A DNA stretch of 64,000 bases from Macrococcus capreoli (GCF_025628935.1 NZ_JAOTIS010000002.1:62001-126000), one strand, 5' to 3'. Shown: positions 38,091 through 47,189, counted from the first letter of the stretch. Notes: a model not told the origin generated them from the sequence alone. Translations and numbers: made by a program.

Positions 38091-39659
38091 TTAAACTTCG
38101 TTTTCTACCGGCTCTAATACGTTTACATCTTTAAACGCATCTTCATTCGGATTAGCTGCCCCGTTAACTTCGCCATAAGGATCGGCTTCTTGCATAGCAC
38201 GTTTACGTTCGGCGTATATCTCTTCGATCTTGTCTTCGGGTGCTTTAACGCCTAAACGTTGCATACCGTGTTTATGAGATTCTAGTCCGCCGTCAATCTC
38301 TTTAATAATTAAATCGACTAAATCGGCTCTATCGTCCGGTAAAGGTAACACGAAGTTCATTTCGGTTTCTAAATCCTCATCAACCTTTTTTATCGTCTCA
38401 ATATCGTATCTAAACTTAGCGTTAGAAGTACGATGTTGAAGATATAGCAACGACTTTAAGAATAGTTCGCCGAAATCGCGATCCCACATTAACCACTGCT
38501 CTTGCGTTTCTTGAATAATCTCTTGGTAAAGTACTTGAAGCGCTCTATCGTTCATACCCCCGAAGTTTAACTCGGTAGGTGTAATCTGCGGAATACCGTT
38601 CAATTCGTGTAATGCCGATTTAAGTCGGTTATATTGGTCTTTAAACGTTTCTTTCCATTGGAACGAATTCTCTATCGTCTCAACGTCAGCAGGATGCGAT
38701 GTATTACCCGAATTAATCTTCAATATCGCTCCCGGCGCAATAGGAATATCTGTGTCCTGCGACAAGTCGGAGTTCTTAAATACGGTCATTGCAAACATTT
38801 CGAACTTAAGCGAGTCGTTTGCGTCCTCCATCATATCGTTTATAATTCGTGTAATTACTTTCATGTCTTCGATGTCTTCGAAGTGAGACGATTCAGTCGC
38901 TAACGTCTTAATATCGAATGTTACGACGGGTATAAAGTCGAATCCTAAATATGTCTTAGGCGTAATCGTTCTTTTAACGCTTAAATCTTCTCGGAATAAC
39001 ACTTCGTCGAACCAACATTCACCTGTCTCGTCTTCTAATCGGAATGATTGACGTACGTATTGAACTTTATCCGGATCGTCATCGTCTTCTTGTGCGATAA
39101 TGATGTCGCAGCCGATTAACTCGTTAAAGCCGTCTTTACTGTATAACGGGAATACTTCGGTTGCTTTATGCCATATCCAATGCATACGTCCTGTACGCGG
39201 ATTAAACGATAATTTGCAAGCAATACTACCGGCAATCAGTCTTTCACGCGCTAGCTGCATCTTAACGGAGTCCATATCGTTATCTTTCCATAAACGATAC
39301 AGAACTGCTTCAACGTTCTTCGCGAACTCGATGTCTTTTTCGTCTTCACTTTTAGCAAGAACGTTTATGCCGTGTTGTCCGGCCATCTGCCAACGGGATT
39401 TACGCTTAATAAACGCCTTAAAGTAGTTCGTCCAATATTTCGTAGGCTTATAGTCTTTACCGTCCCACGAATCGTTATCTGTTGAGTATATGTATTTACC
39501 GAATTCATCGACGGCTTGTTTACCGTTGTAGTAATCGTAATTCGCTTGAATATTATTTATGCGTTGTATTTCTTTTTTACCTAATGCCGTTTCAATAGGA
39601 CGCTCTAAAAGGCGGTCAATCGTGTCGGGCGTTAGGATATTATAATCAGGTACTACCAC
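38091..39659 (-). CDS. Portal protein, SPP1 gp6-like
   Basis: 522 residues of the SPP1-type portal family: N-terminal NNIQANYDYYNGKQ, central stem and a long C-terminal crown. It forms the dodecameric gate for DNA. The start is GTG at 39659 after GGAGG. It is between TerL and scaffold genes as expected. Confidence 0.9.
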   Translation of the reverse strand: MVVPDYNILTPDTIDRLLERPIETALGKKEIQRINNIQANYDYYNGKQAVDEFGKYIYSTDNDSWDGKDYKPTKYWTNYFKAFIKRKSRWQMAGQHGINVLAKSEDEKDIEFAKNVEAVLYRLWKDNDMDSVKMQLARERLIAGSIACKLSFNPRTGRMHWIWHKATEVFPLYSKDGFNELIGCDIIIAQEDDDDPDKVQYVRQSFRLEDETGECWFDEVLFREDLSVKRTITPKTYLGFDFIPVVTFDIKTLATESSHFEDIEDMKVITRIINDMMEDANDSLKFEMFAMTVFKNSDLSQDTDIPIAPGAILKINSGNTSHPADVETIENSFQWKETFKDQYNRLKSALHELNGIPQITPTELNFGGMNDRALQVLYQEIIQETQEQWLMWDRDFGELFLKSLLYLQHRTSNAKFRYDIETIKKVDEDLETEMNFVLPLPDDRADLVDLIIKEIDGGLESHKHGMQRLGVKAPEDKIEEIYAERKRAMQEADPYGEVNGAANPNEDAFKDVNVLEPVENEV

Positions 39660-39665
39660 GTAGCA

Positions 39666-41471
39666 CTACCTCCTTCTAAAGCGTCTGTTAAACGCAGATA
39701 ATCTATCTTGGCGGCGTTCTGTTGTTGTGCCGCCTACTTTATCGTAGTAGTTACCGAAACCTTCGATACTACCGTTGTTTATTTTCGTTGCAATACTATA
39801 AGCCATCTCCGTCGCATCGACCATATCGTCAAAGTCGACCATCGGATACTTTTCGTATTGCTCGAGTAATCCCGTATGTGAACGCATAAAGCGTATCCTG
39901 CCGTTTTCTGTATCGGGCGACATCGCCTCAATACGCAACTCTTTGCGAGTACGTTGCTTAACCGAAACTAATCGACTGTGTGCAGGATAACCTAACTCGT
40001 TTAATCGCTCACTTAACGTGTCAGCGAAGAACTCTTGCGCCATTTGCGTCTCGACGGCGATATTCGTATATTGGAATCGTCGTACTTTGTCGATAATGAC
40101 TTCGAGAAATTCGCGCGGGTGTACGCGCTTATTGAAAACGTCAATAACGTAGCACACATCAGTCGCTTTACTTTTAGCAATAGTAACGATAGCACTATAA
40201 TCGCCCTTTTCCTTTCCCATTGCGAAGTCAATACCACAATAGAACTCGTAACGTTCATGATCGAATACTTCGTTTTCGTCGAAGAAGAAGAAACGGTCTA
40301 ACTTAAATATCTGACGCTCTTCGTCGGTCGGCTCGTTCTGATACTCTTGCGTGAACGATTTAACGCCCATGTTCGTCAAGCGAATCATAAAGTCATAATA
40401 CGTCCAATACTCGCCCCAAAGCAGTTTAGTGCCCTCTAGCATCGCCTCTTCATTCGCTTCATAGAACGCTCTTGCATTCTCTTGCGCCTGTTCGTCGTCT
40501 GCTAGATATATGCGCCGCCACTCTTCCCACAATTCGGTATTACTAGCGAAGGACTCAACGGCCTTATACCGTTTACTCTTAAATCGTCTGTCCTTACGGA
40601 TAACGATGTCGAGCAGTGAATCGTAACAAAGGATTGTACCGACGTATAACGCCATACCCTTAACTTTATCCATCGCAGGAAGCGCTTCTTCGTTAAACCA
40701 ATTTCGCATCTTAGCGCGCTGCTCTTTCGTATTAACGTCTTCTTCGCCTTCTAAGTCGTCAAATATCATTAGCTGCGGACGTGTGTTACCGTAACGCATA
40801 CCACGCATCTGTCCGCCCGCACCACGCGCCATTACTTTGACACCGTTCTGCGTTACATACTCTTCTTTGTTGTCTAACTCGTTTAATGCGGGACGTTCGA
40901 ATAACAATGTACCGAAATCATCGATTAATTTACGGTTAAACTTAAATTGGCGGTTGCCCCATTGAATGAATGCGCCTGCCACCGTTACCGTCTCCGATAT
41001 AACAACGATAAAAGTACGGTGTTTATACACGCCTTGATGTACGGGGAATATATTCGATCCGTACGCCGTCTTTGCATGCGAACGAGGACAAGCCCACGCG
41101 ATGTTGCTATCGGCTTTGCCTAACGCAATATTCGATAGCATTGCGCTAAACTCCTTATGGAACTTCGACATATTAGCGTAATTAACGCCTTTCGGAATCA
41201 AGTTCTCGTCGTTCTCGGGATTAGCGTCATCGCTAAAATATTCGATTGCAAAACGGGCAACATCAAATTCACACGCATTAATACGTTCTAATTGCTGCAC
41301 TTGCTCATCTACGGTTACGAATCGTTCTAAGTCTAGCGAATTAGCTTCGCCCGATTTAACGATTGCATATAACAAGTCTAACTCGGCTTCTAACAGTTCC
41401 TGCATGCGTAGGCGATCTTCTCTCGGCAATAAGAATCCGTTGTCGCCTAGCGCCATATTAGTCGGCTTCAT
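39666..41471 (-). CDS. Terminase large subunit
   Basis: 601 residues. ATPase part: Walker A-like CPRSHAKTAYG and Walker B LMIFDDLEGEED. RNase H-like nuclease part: YCGIDFAMGKEKGDYSAI with the first catalytic aspartate, and later VDFDDMVDATEMAY. It pumps and cuts DNA during packaging. The start overlaps the small subunit gene. Confidence 0.93.
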   Translation of the reverse strand: MKPTNMALGDNGFLLPREDRLRMQELLEAELDLLYAIVKSGEANSLDLERFVTVDEQVQQLERINACEFDVARFAIEYFSDDANPENDENLIPKGVNYANMSKFHKEFSAMLSNIALGKADSNIAWACPRSHAKTAYGSNIFPVHQGVYKHRTFIVVISETVTVAGAFIQWGNRQFKFNRKLIDDFGTLLFERPALNELDNKEEYVTQNGVKVMARGAGGQMRGMRYGNTRPQLMIFDDLEGEEDVNTKEQRAKMRNWFNEEALPAMDKVKGMALYVGTILCYDSLLDIVIRKDRRFKSKRYKAVESFASNTELWEEWRRIYLADDEQAQENARAFYEANEEAMLEGTKLLWGEYWTYYDFMIRLTNMGVKSFTQEYQNEPTDEERQIFKLDRFFFFDENEVFDHERYEFYCGIDFAMGKEKGDYSAIVTIAKSKATDVCYVIDVFNKRVHPREFLEVIIDKVRRFQYTNIAVETQMAQEFFADTLSERLNELGYPAHSRLVSVKQRTRKELRIEAMSPDTENGRIRFMRSHTGLLEQYEKYPMVDFDDMVDATEMAYSIATKINNGSIEGFGNYYDKVGGTTTERRQDRLSAFNRRFRRR

Positions 41472-41931
41472 GTGCGGCCGCCTTATGTTCGATTACGGGA
41501 GAAGCGTCATAAATCGTCTTCTTACGCTCTTCCAATTTAGCAATACGTTCTTCCAACGATGATGCGCCGAGTTGTACGTTAATCGTACTTGCTGCGCTCT
41601 TAGGATCGGGTTTCCAATCAGCAATAGTCGCCATTAAGTCGAGTTGTTTCGTAGATAAGTTTTGGCCGCGCTCTAAATTCGAAATCAATGCCGCAATAAA
41701 GTCGGGCATTGCCGCCTGTAGCTTTATACGAGATAAATGCTCTAAGTACGCTAAGAACGCAGGGTCTTTCTGCCACGTTCTAATCGTTCTATCGGTAACA
41801 TCTACCGCCTCGCCGAGTTGTGCCTGCGTTAGCTTTTTAATGTCTTTATCGGTACGGCGTTCAATGGCGTTTTCTACCATTAACTCCGCAACCTCTTTCT
41901 GTTTTTCCGACAATGTATCGTAACTACTCAT
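41458..41931 (-). CDS. Terminase small subunit
   Basis: About 157 residues from ATG 41931, which overlaps the upstream stop in ATGAGTAG; GTG at 41940 is also possible. The N-terminal helix-turn-helix (TQAQLGEAVDVTDRTIRTWQKDPAF) recognises the packaging site. The C-terminal part is charged and helical, for oligomerisation. Confidence 0.88.
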   Translation of the reverse strand: MSSYDTLSEKQKEVAELMVENAIERRTDKDIKKLTQAQLGEAVDVTDRTIRTWQKDPAFLAYLEHLSRIKLQAAMPDFIAALISNLERGQNLSTKQLDLMATIADWKPDPKSAASTINVQLGASSLEERIAKLEERKKTIYDASPVIEHKAAAHEAD

Positions 41932-42088
41932 CGTCATCACATGGCGCTACTGTAATCATTATCGTTGTAATATCGTCGTCGATGTCGTACTTCTTCGTAC
42001 TGATACCGGTAATCTTTCGTTTAGGATTCGTTAGAATATCGTTTACGTACGCAAGGTATGCATCGTTATTTAATTCGTTTGTACTCAC
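41924..42088 (-). CDS. 54-aa acidic phage protein, first gene of the late operon
   Basis: GTG start with AGGGGTGG upstream; 54 residues, acidic C-terminus (PCDDDE), with overlap to the terminase start. Its existence is supported by ribosome site and coupling. Function unknown. Confidence 0.65.
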   Translation of the reverse strand: MSTNELNNDAYLAYVNDILTNPKRKITGISTKKYDIDDDITTIMITVAPCDDDE

Positions 42089-42302
42089 TTTCGCCACCCC
42101 TTTATACCGTCTTGTAGGACGTTTATCCGAGCATTAGGCCGCTCGTTAGCCGTCGTCATTCAGCGTATCTTTATCTTTTATATTTGCATACATATATACG
42201 TTTATGCTTTTAAGCATACATATATGTACGTATATAAGCGCTTTATAGCGTTCTTTATTATCGGCATACTATATTACGGTTATTGCTATAACGAAGTAGC
42301 TT

Positions 42303-42348
42303 AATCAAAATCAAAGATTTTGATTGCTTAAAGGCAAAGCCTTTAAGC
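42303..42348. promoter_or_regulatory. Two adjacent perfect hairpins in the late leader
   Basis: Two 23-nt palindromes touch each other: 42303-42325 (AATCAAAATC, AAA, GATTTTGATT) and 42326-42348 (GCTTAAAGGC, AAA, GCCTTTAAGC). Each has a 10-bp stem and 3-nt loop. No T-run follows on either strand, so they are not plain terminators. Confidence 0.85.
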
Positions 42349-42481
42349 GCGTATCTCTTTAAAGCGTTTTAGCAATATCTATAACGTTATACCGTTTAAT
42401 GCGATTGTTTAACGTATATATACGCTAAGCGTTTTAGAAGCGTTAATAACAACGTATATATACGCATACGTTTAGGCCTCT

Positions 42482-42519
42482 ATTATATAGGCAGTCGAGT
42501 GAAGTAAAAGTGAAGTAAT
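42482..42519 (-). promoter_or_regulatory. Candidate late promoter with tandem 11-bp activator-like repeats
   Basis: Minus-strand -10 TATAAT at 42482-42487. No good -35; instead 11-bp repeats 42498-42508 and 42509-42519 (AGTGAAGTAAA, AGTGAAGTAAT on plus) cover the -20 to -42 area. This is the form of an activator-dependent promoter. It would produce a leader of about 390 nt before 42088. Confidence 0.5.
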
Positions 42520-42947
42520 TTAATGAAATTGTAATATATCCGTAACACTAACGTCATATTTCGTATAAATAACTCCTAATAAATGGAAGTAATATTAAGT
42601 TTTTATTACGATTTTTCTGACGCAGGAGAGTCGACTCCGCGCCGCCATTCACAGTTTCCGTTTTATTTCGTTCAATTTCGTACTATTTTGCCGTTCAATT
42701 TGCGTCAATAGCGGTCAATTATCGTTGATATTGTGCGTTTTTATTACGTTTTTGTTACATTTTCAATCGTTTAAATTTCGATTACTACGAGGTATACGAA
42801 ATCGGAATACATAGGATATTATTTGCGTTATAATTAGCTTATATATCGCTATTTTGCTACGATCAATGGCGTAATATTGCGTTACAATATCTCGTTAATA
42901 TATGTCGATGTTTTAGCGGATATGTGCGTTTATTCTACGAATTTATG

Positions 42948-43057
42948 GCGAATATTAGGCGGAATGCTGCGAATATTTGGCGGTTTACTGCGATTATGCT
43001 GCGAATATTAGGCGATATACTGCGAATATTATGCGATATACTGCGATTATGCTGCGA
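42948..43057. repeat. Nine GCGA motifs phased with the DNA helix
   Basis: GCGA starts at 42948, 42969, 42990, 43001, 43012, 43022, 43033, 43043, 43054: intervals 21, 21, 11, 11, 10, 11, 10, 11. Most are followed by AATATT or TTATG/TATA. An iteron-like or bending element. Confidence 0.8.
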
Positions 43058-43417
43058 TTTTATTACGTAGAATGGTCCCGTTTTAAAATTTTGTCGCGTT
43101 TTAAAGCATACTAGGCGCACATCTTCCGGGCAAAAACTCCCCCCCGTCGCATGCATTTTTATGCGTTCGGATTGCATACGCTGCGCCTTCGTTTATGCAT
43201 TCGCTTGTATATCGTTGAATACGTGTTTATGCATTATATCGTTTACATGCGTTTAAGTGCGTTATACAGCGTTGTTATCACGTTTACGAGTGATTGCGTT
43301 AACTTCCGATAAGGAGCATTATGTCAACTAGCGTTGTTATCGTTATGTATATCGTTGTATATTCGTAAGGTATCGAGGTTGATTGCGCTGCACTCGTATG
43401 CATCGACCACGTAGAAG

Positions 43418-43529
43418 CATCGCTATTCAATCGCTATTACTACGCAGTAACATCGCTATTCAATCGCAGCAACATCGCAATACATTCGCTACACACAACG
43501 AATAAGCATCACATTCGCTACACACAACG
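43418..43529. repeat. Two pairs of 17-19-bp direct repeats
   Basis: CATCGCTATTCAATCGC at 43418-43434 and 43451-43467; ACATTCGCTACACACAACG at 43482-43500 and 43511-43529. They lie in the noncoding region; origin or regulator sites are possible. Confidence 0.85.
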
Positions 43530-44281
43530 CAATACATCTACGTTATACATTCGCAGCAGCTACGTATTATGTACGTATATCAACGTATAACAAGCGTTAT
43601 ATCAACGTTATACATTCGAATGACATACGTATAACAACGCTATACATATATCAACGCTTAACATATACGCATATAACAACCGTACATATACCGTATACGC
43701 CACATGTGCGGCCATATAGGCGCATTACAGTATAGATAAGGTTATATGTCATATGTCGCTTACTTGCGTTATATAACGCTTTAAACGCTTATTATCGTAT
43801 ATATCACGTTGTTATATCTTGTTAGTACGATAACATATACGTATAACACACGATATAAGCGAATATAAAGTGTTATAAGCGATATTAATACGCAAATAGA
43901 CGTTTATATCATATAACGCTTTTGTGCGCTTAAACGGCTTATATACGCAAATAAAGCGTATAGCGAAAAATTAGAATGGCCGCGCTGTACATTTTCGAAC
44001 GCATTCCCGGCATTAAATAAGTAGATGCTGCGCCTCTTTTTACGCTTAATCACCGATAAATGAGGATATAAGCGTCTGACATTCGCATTTTAAGCGAGTT
44101 TTATTTCTTTTTGCGTATCTTTCTACGTTTAAACGATTTAAAAGCGACGCATTAAACGATTAATCAAAAGAAACGGGTATGGATCAAGTCGAAAACGAGA
44201 TTTATTTTGCGAGGACGATCGATAATATTTTACGTTTTAAATTCGAAAAAAATAAGTGGTGAATTATTCGCAGGTAAAACG

Positions 44282-44315
44282 AAAAAAAAAGACCTCGAAA
44301 TTAATCGAAGTCTTT
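44282..44315 (-). terminator. Rho-independent terminator of the accessory operon
   Basis: Stem AAAGACTTCGA/TCGAGGTCTTT with 6-nt loop and T-run on the minus strand. The stop codon of the last gene lies within the loop. Confidence 0.92.
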
Positions 44316-44582
44316 ACGTTGTTTTGCTGCGACGTCTTCCCGTATTAAATCGACAATCGCGCAGCTAATATCTTTATTTACGTGGTACGGCTTTTCGTTA
44401 GCGTCGTCGCTTAATTCGTTTTTAAGCGTCGTATATAAATCGTTTCGCGTCTTTACTTCACTTAATAACCAACGCAATCCGTCGCGGCGTCCCACGTGTA
44501 AAGTCGTTACTCCCTCCGCAATCTCTTCGGTTGATTGACCGCTATTAATTCTCTCAATAATTACATCGTATACTTGTTTCAT
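44301..44582 (-). CDS. Last gene of the accessory operon, unknown function
   Basis: 93 residues, largely helical, mixed charge, no recognised family. Strong GGAGGCGG ribosome site. Its stop is in the operon terminator. The shared operon with an ArdA-like gene makes a host-takeover or anti-defence role possible, on context only. Confidence 0.75.
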   Translation of the reverse strand: MKQVYDVIIERINSGQSTEEIAEGVTTLHVGRRDGLRWLLSEVKTRNDLYTTLKNELSDDANEKPYHVNKDISCAIVDLIREDVAAKQRKDFD

Positions 44583-44639
44583 TATACCGCCTCCGTTGTT
44601 TTCTATTATTATTATTATATCGTTAATAGTATATATTTA

Positions 44640-45017
44640 TCAATTGTGTATATAAACGTGATTGCCGATTGTAAACACGTCGTAAAACGTGCAATACTCT
44701 TCTACCCAATCCGCGTTGGTATACGCCTTAACGCGTTCGACGGCCTCGTCTTCGTAAAACATGCTATAAAAATCTGATTCGTTTATTTCGCTTAATATCG
44801 TATCAAATAATGATTCGTTTGAAAGTGTCCACGGCGTAAATGTATCAGTAGCGCCGTTATAAGTACCGCGTGTTATTTCGCTATATGCGCCGCGTTCTAT
44901 GTCGTGCATGAAGTCCGTTTCTGTATAATCGACTAAAAACGTAGATTCCGCGAACTCTTCAAAATCACCGTAAGACGTTACGTTATATAGCGCTTTTTCT
45001 ATTTCGTAATAATTCAT
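44640..45017 (-). CDS. Very acidic small protein, accessory operon
   Basis: 125 residues with about 28 Asp/Glu against about 5 Lys/Arg, many Tyr and Phe, no cysteine pair or signal peptide. The composition resembles DNA-mimic inhibitors. No family recognised. It follows 45018-45428 without gap and lies in the same operon as the ArdA-like gene. Ribosome site GGAGGCGG. Function is inference. Confidence 0.75.
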   Translation of the reverse strand: MNYYEIEKALYNVTSYGDFEEFAESTFLVDYTETDFMHDIERGAYSEITRGTYNGATDTFTPWTLSNESLFDTILSEINESDFYSMFYEDEAVERVKAYTNADWVEEYCTFYDVFTIGNHVYIHN

Positions 45018-45428
45018 TTATACCGCCTCCATTCTATCGCCAGTTAAAACGGGCGGCAATTCCTTTACATAACCGTTTGTTGCCGTCGCTATTTGCTTCG
45101 CACGATTCGAGTTTCTACCGTGATAGACATATAAACCGTTTGCCGATATAGTTACGATTGATGGCGTTTGTAGCGCTTTAATTCGTTTATAAACTTCGTT
45201 TAAATACGTTTCGATGTATCTACAACTTATAACAATGCAATCAGTAAAGTGTTCACCTTTATAGCGTTTATAACCCGTCTTGCTTAACTGATGCATAAAT
45301 TGATATTTCGTCAGTCCTAAAGCTGCATAATGTACGAGATAACGAGGACAACCGTCCGCCGCGTCTTTGATCCGTATCACCTCGGTCTTGTTGTCGTTTA
45401 TATCCACTTTTATTAACTCTTTTTTCAT
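45018..45428 (-). CDS. Accessory operon protein, unknown function
   Basis: 136 residues, basic and soluble, with a central segment around FTDCIVISCRYIETYLNEVYKRI. No family recognised. AAAGGACGG ribosome site shared with its neighbours. Likely co-translated with the acidic gene that follows directly. Confidence 0.75.
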   Translation of the reverse strand: MKKELIKVDINDNKTEVIRIKDAADGCPRYLVHYAALGLTKYQFMHQLSKTGYKRYKGEHFTDCIVISCRYIETYLNEVYKRIKALQTPSIVTISANGLYVYHGRNSNRAKQIATATNGYVKELPPVLTGDRMEAV

Positions 45429-45522
45429 CTTTACCCGTCCTTTTCGTTTATAGTTTATAATGCGTAGAAACTGAATTCGTTTATCCGTACATAATGGCGG
45501 ATATACCGCCGATTATATACGA

Positions 45523-46080
45523 TTAATAAACATACTCCTCGTAGTTACTTTCAAGTGTGAAATAATGTGCCTCTTCGTCTGAACCTTCTAAACCGACAAA
45601 GCCGTTACATCTTGCAGCGAATCCGACCGCCTCGCAATCGATAAAAGTAGTAACGCTTTGACCTAAGATAATGTTATCCATACGCTTATAATCGTTTACA
45701 TACCACTCACCGACTGCCGTATCAAAATCGTCACTATAATAGCGTTTAGATAGCTTTATTACTCTTTGCTCGTTTATTGTGTCAATCGCTGCTATTACGT
45801 CGTTAATCATGCTATACTCCGTAAATGCTGCGAATGCAGCCGCCTCGTCGTCTTCGAACGCTTCCACGTCCTCACCGATTGAAATTAATGTTTCTAGGCT
45901 TGAATAAGGGTCAACTTTAAATGGCGCTTCATAATCCGAAATAAATGCTTCTTTGCCTTCCGCCGTTATAGCTAACTCGGCTAATTTCGCAGCGTCGCGA
46001 CCCTCTTCCGAAGTTAAGTCGTACCATTGTCCTTTTAATGCGTTGCTTACCGGTGCTATAAATACGTTTAATAATGTCAT
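45523..46080 (-). CDS. ArdA-like antirestriction protein
   Basis: 185 residues. The N-terminal part follows the ArdA pattern: a beta strand then KGQWYDLTSEE, then FISDYEAPFKVDPYSSLETL, which parallels the YAIHDYELPF...EYTSI segment of Tn916 ArdA; FIDCEAVGFAARCNG parallels the C-terminal domain. Strongly acidic overall. ArdA proteins are DNA mimics that block type I restriction enzymes. Placed mid-operon with the standard AAAGGACGG ribosome site. Confidence 0.72.
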   Translation of the reverse strand: MTLLNVFIAPVSNALKGQWYDLTSEEGRDAAKLAELAITAEGKEAFISDYEAPFKVDPYSSLETLISIGEDVEAFEDDEAAAFAAFTEYSMINDVIAAIDTINEQRVIKLSKRYYSDDFDTAVGEWYVNDYKRMDNIILGQSVTTFIDCEAVGFAARCNGFVGLEGSDEEAHYFTLESNYEEYVY

Positions 46081-46096
46081 TTTTATCCGTCCTTTT

Positions 46097-46114
46097 TCGT
46101 TTATTTTTCGTTTA
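46097..46114 (-). repeat. Representative TAAACGA pair at a gene junction
   Basis: Two TCGTTTA (plus strand) at 46097 and 46108, 11 bp apart; the second supplies the stop codon of 46112-46300. Same 11-bp spacing at 18356/18367, 19543/19554, 33332/33343, 46810/46821, 48012/48023, 51845/51856 and 52356/52367, and 46318/46329 with one change. Confidence 0.92.
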
Positions 46115-46300
46115 CTTATATTCGACTACTTTGTTAACACGTCTTAACGCTATACGATTATGCAGCGAATTGATAAGCTGCTTAGTATCCTCAAAGCGTG
46201 ATACTTCGTATAAAAAACAATAGTCCATTCCTTTTAATACTCGATTATATTCCGACTTAATAAGTTGCAATTCAATGCGACTACCTGCGAATTTTTTCAT
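46112..46300 (-). CDS. Small basic protein, accessory operon
   Basis: 62 residues, basic (about 13 Lys/Arg), helical, one central Tyr/Phe patch. No family recognised. AAAGGACGG ribosome site; spacing to both neighbours about 30 nt with TAAACGA motifs in both gaps. Confidence 0.68.
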   Translation of the reverse strand: MKKFAGSRIELQLIKSEYNRVLKGMDYCFLYEVSRFEDTKQLINSLHNRIALRRVNKVVEYK

Positions 46301-46332
46301 GTTTATCCGTCCTTTATTCGTTTTTAATTCGT

Positions 46333-46791
46333 TTAAAACTTAACACCATACGTGTAATACATGTGCAGCTTACCGCGCTTTTTTGCTGTGGCCTGCTGCG
46401 CTTTAATACGTTTCACCTTAGCGTCAAGCGCCTTTTTTTGTTTCGGCGTTACGTCGTACTCGACCGCTTTAATCGGTGTATCGTTGCTATACGTTAATAG
46501 ATAATAGCGACCCGGCTTCAACGTGCTTCGCTTATTCGGCTCGTAAGCGTCGTAATAGTCTAAGTGTTGTAGCGTATGTTTACCGCTAGCATACGTTACA
46601 TAAGTATTAAGCGATTCACAAGCGAAATAAATTTCACATACGCCTTGTTTTGCACGTCCGATTTGCTCCGACGTGCTTAGCGGCTTTTTAACCGTTGCTG
46701 CTTCCGTTTGATTTTCGTTTGTTGCTCCGCCAAATAATAAAGCCGTTGCCATTGACACCGCTGCTACTTTAGATACTAATCGTTTTCTCAT
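46333..46791 (-). CDS. Secreted phage-encoded protein
   Basis: 152 residues with a clear signal peptide: basic start MRKRLVSK, hydrophobic VAAVSMATALLFGG, and probable cleavage after TEA or EAA near residue 32. The mature part has two cysteines (VCEIYFACES) that could form a disulfide and a basic C-terminus. No family recognised. A gene with a signal peptide expressed from a regulated cassette is a candidate for superinfection exclusion or lysogenic conversion; this is inference. Confidence 0.75.
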   Translation of the reverse strand: MRKRLVSKVAAVSMATALLFGGATNENQTEAATVKKPLSTSEQIGRAKQGVCEIYFACESLNTYVTYASGKHTLQHLDYYDAYEPNKRSTLKPGRYYLLTYSNDTPIKAVEYDVTPKQKKALDAKVKRIKAQQATAKKRGKLHMYYTYGVKF

Positions 46792-46970
46792 TTCGTTATA
46801 CCGTCCTTTTCGTTTATTTTTCGTTTATTTAAGCAATTAGCGTTTTTAGATGCGCTACCATACCCGGACTAATACGCCACGCCGCAAGTCTATTTTATAG
46901 GCGGTTAAGCGACGTCCGCCTTGTAACTGATATAAATGTATCATATCGTTTGTAATATTGCAATGCTTTT

Positions 46971-47189
46971 TTACAACTTTTTTTCGTTGTCTGTATCGTT
47001 TACATTATTACTAGCGATATAAAGCCGCTTAACATTCGTAAATGATACGTTATCTAATGCAACTTTACCGCTTCGTAGTCGGCTAATAGTTGATAATGTA
47101 ACGCCACTTTCTCGGCTTATTTCGTTGCTAGATGTTTCACCGCTTAATAGCGTTTTTATTTCGTGTTCTACCTGCTCGATTGCGTTCAT
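46971..47189 (-). CDS. Small helix-turn-helix regulator of the accessory operon
   Basis: 72 residues from ATG 47189 with AGGCGG 7 nt upstream; longer readings enter the promoter. A Cro/CI-type HTH (SNEISRESGVTLSTISRLRSGK, residues about 20-42) is visible. Its promoter contains TTGCAA and a copy of ATATTGCAA, repeated near the gene's 3' end, so autoregulation is likely. It heads an operon that continues to 44282. Confidence 0.82.
   Translation of the reverse strand: MNAIEQVEHEIKTLLSGETSSNEISRESGVTLSTISRLRSGKVALDNVSFTNVKRLYIASNNVNDTDNEKKL

Larger units (their letters stand above)
42089..44281. other. 2.2-kb noncoding region between late and accessory operons
   Basis: No convincing gene on either strand. 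It contains the twin hairpins (42303-42348), candidate late promoter (42482-42519), phased repeats (42948-43057), a GC-rich patch with C7 (43140-43146) and longer direct repeats (43418-43529). It sits where a packaging site and an origin could lie; neither is proved. Confidence 0.75.

Noticed and set aside
42610-42650. GAGAGTCGACTCC looked like a tRNA T-arm
   Set aside because: No matching acceptor, D-arm or anticodon arm within 80 nt on either strand; it is only a short palindrome.
43110-43165. GC-rich patch with C7 as a cos site
   Set aside because: Location about 1 kb upstream of the terminase is possible, but no second copy or known cos pattern is visible; no HNH gene adjoins the terminase. 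Left as part of the noncoding region.
42935-43177. Minus-strand reading of 80 codons in the 2.2-kb gap
   Set aside because: Its C-terminal half is just the translated GCGA repeats and no ribosome site fits the start.
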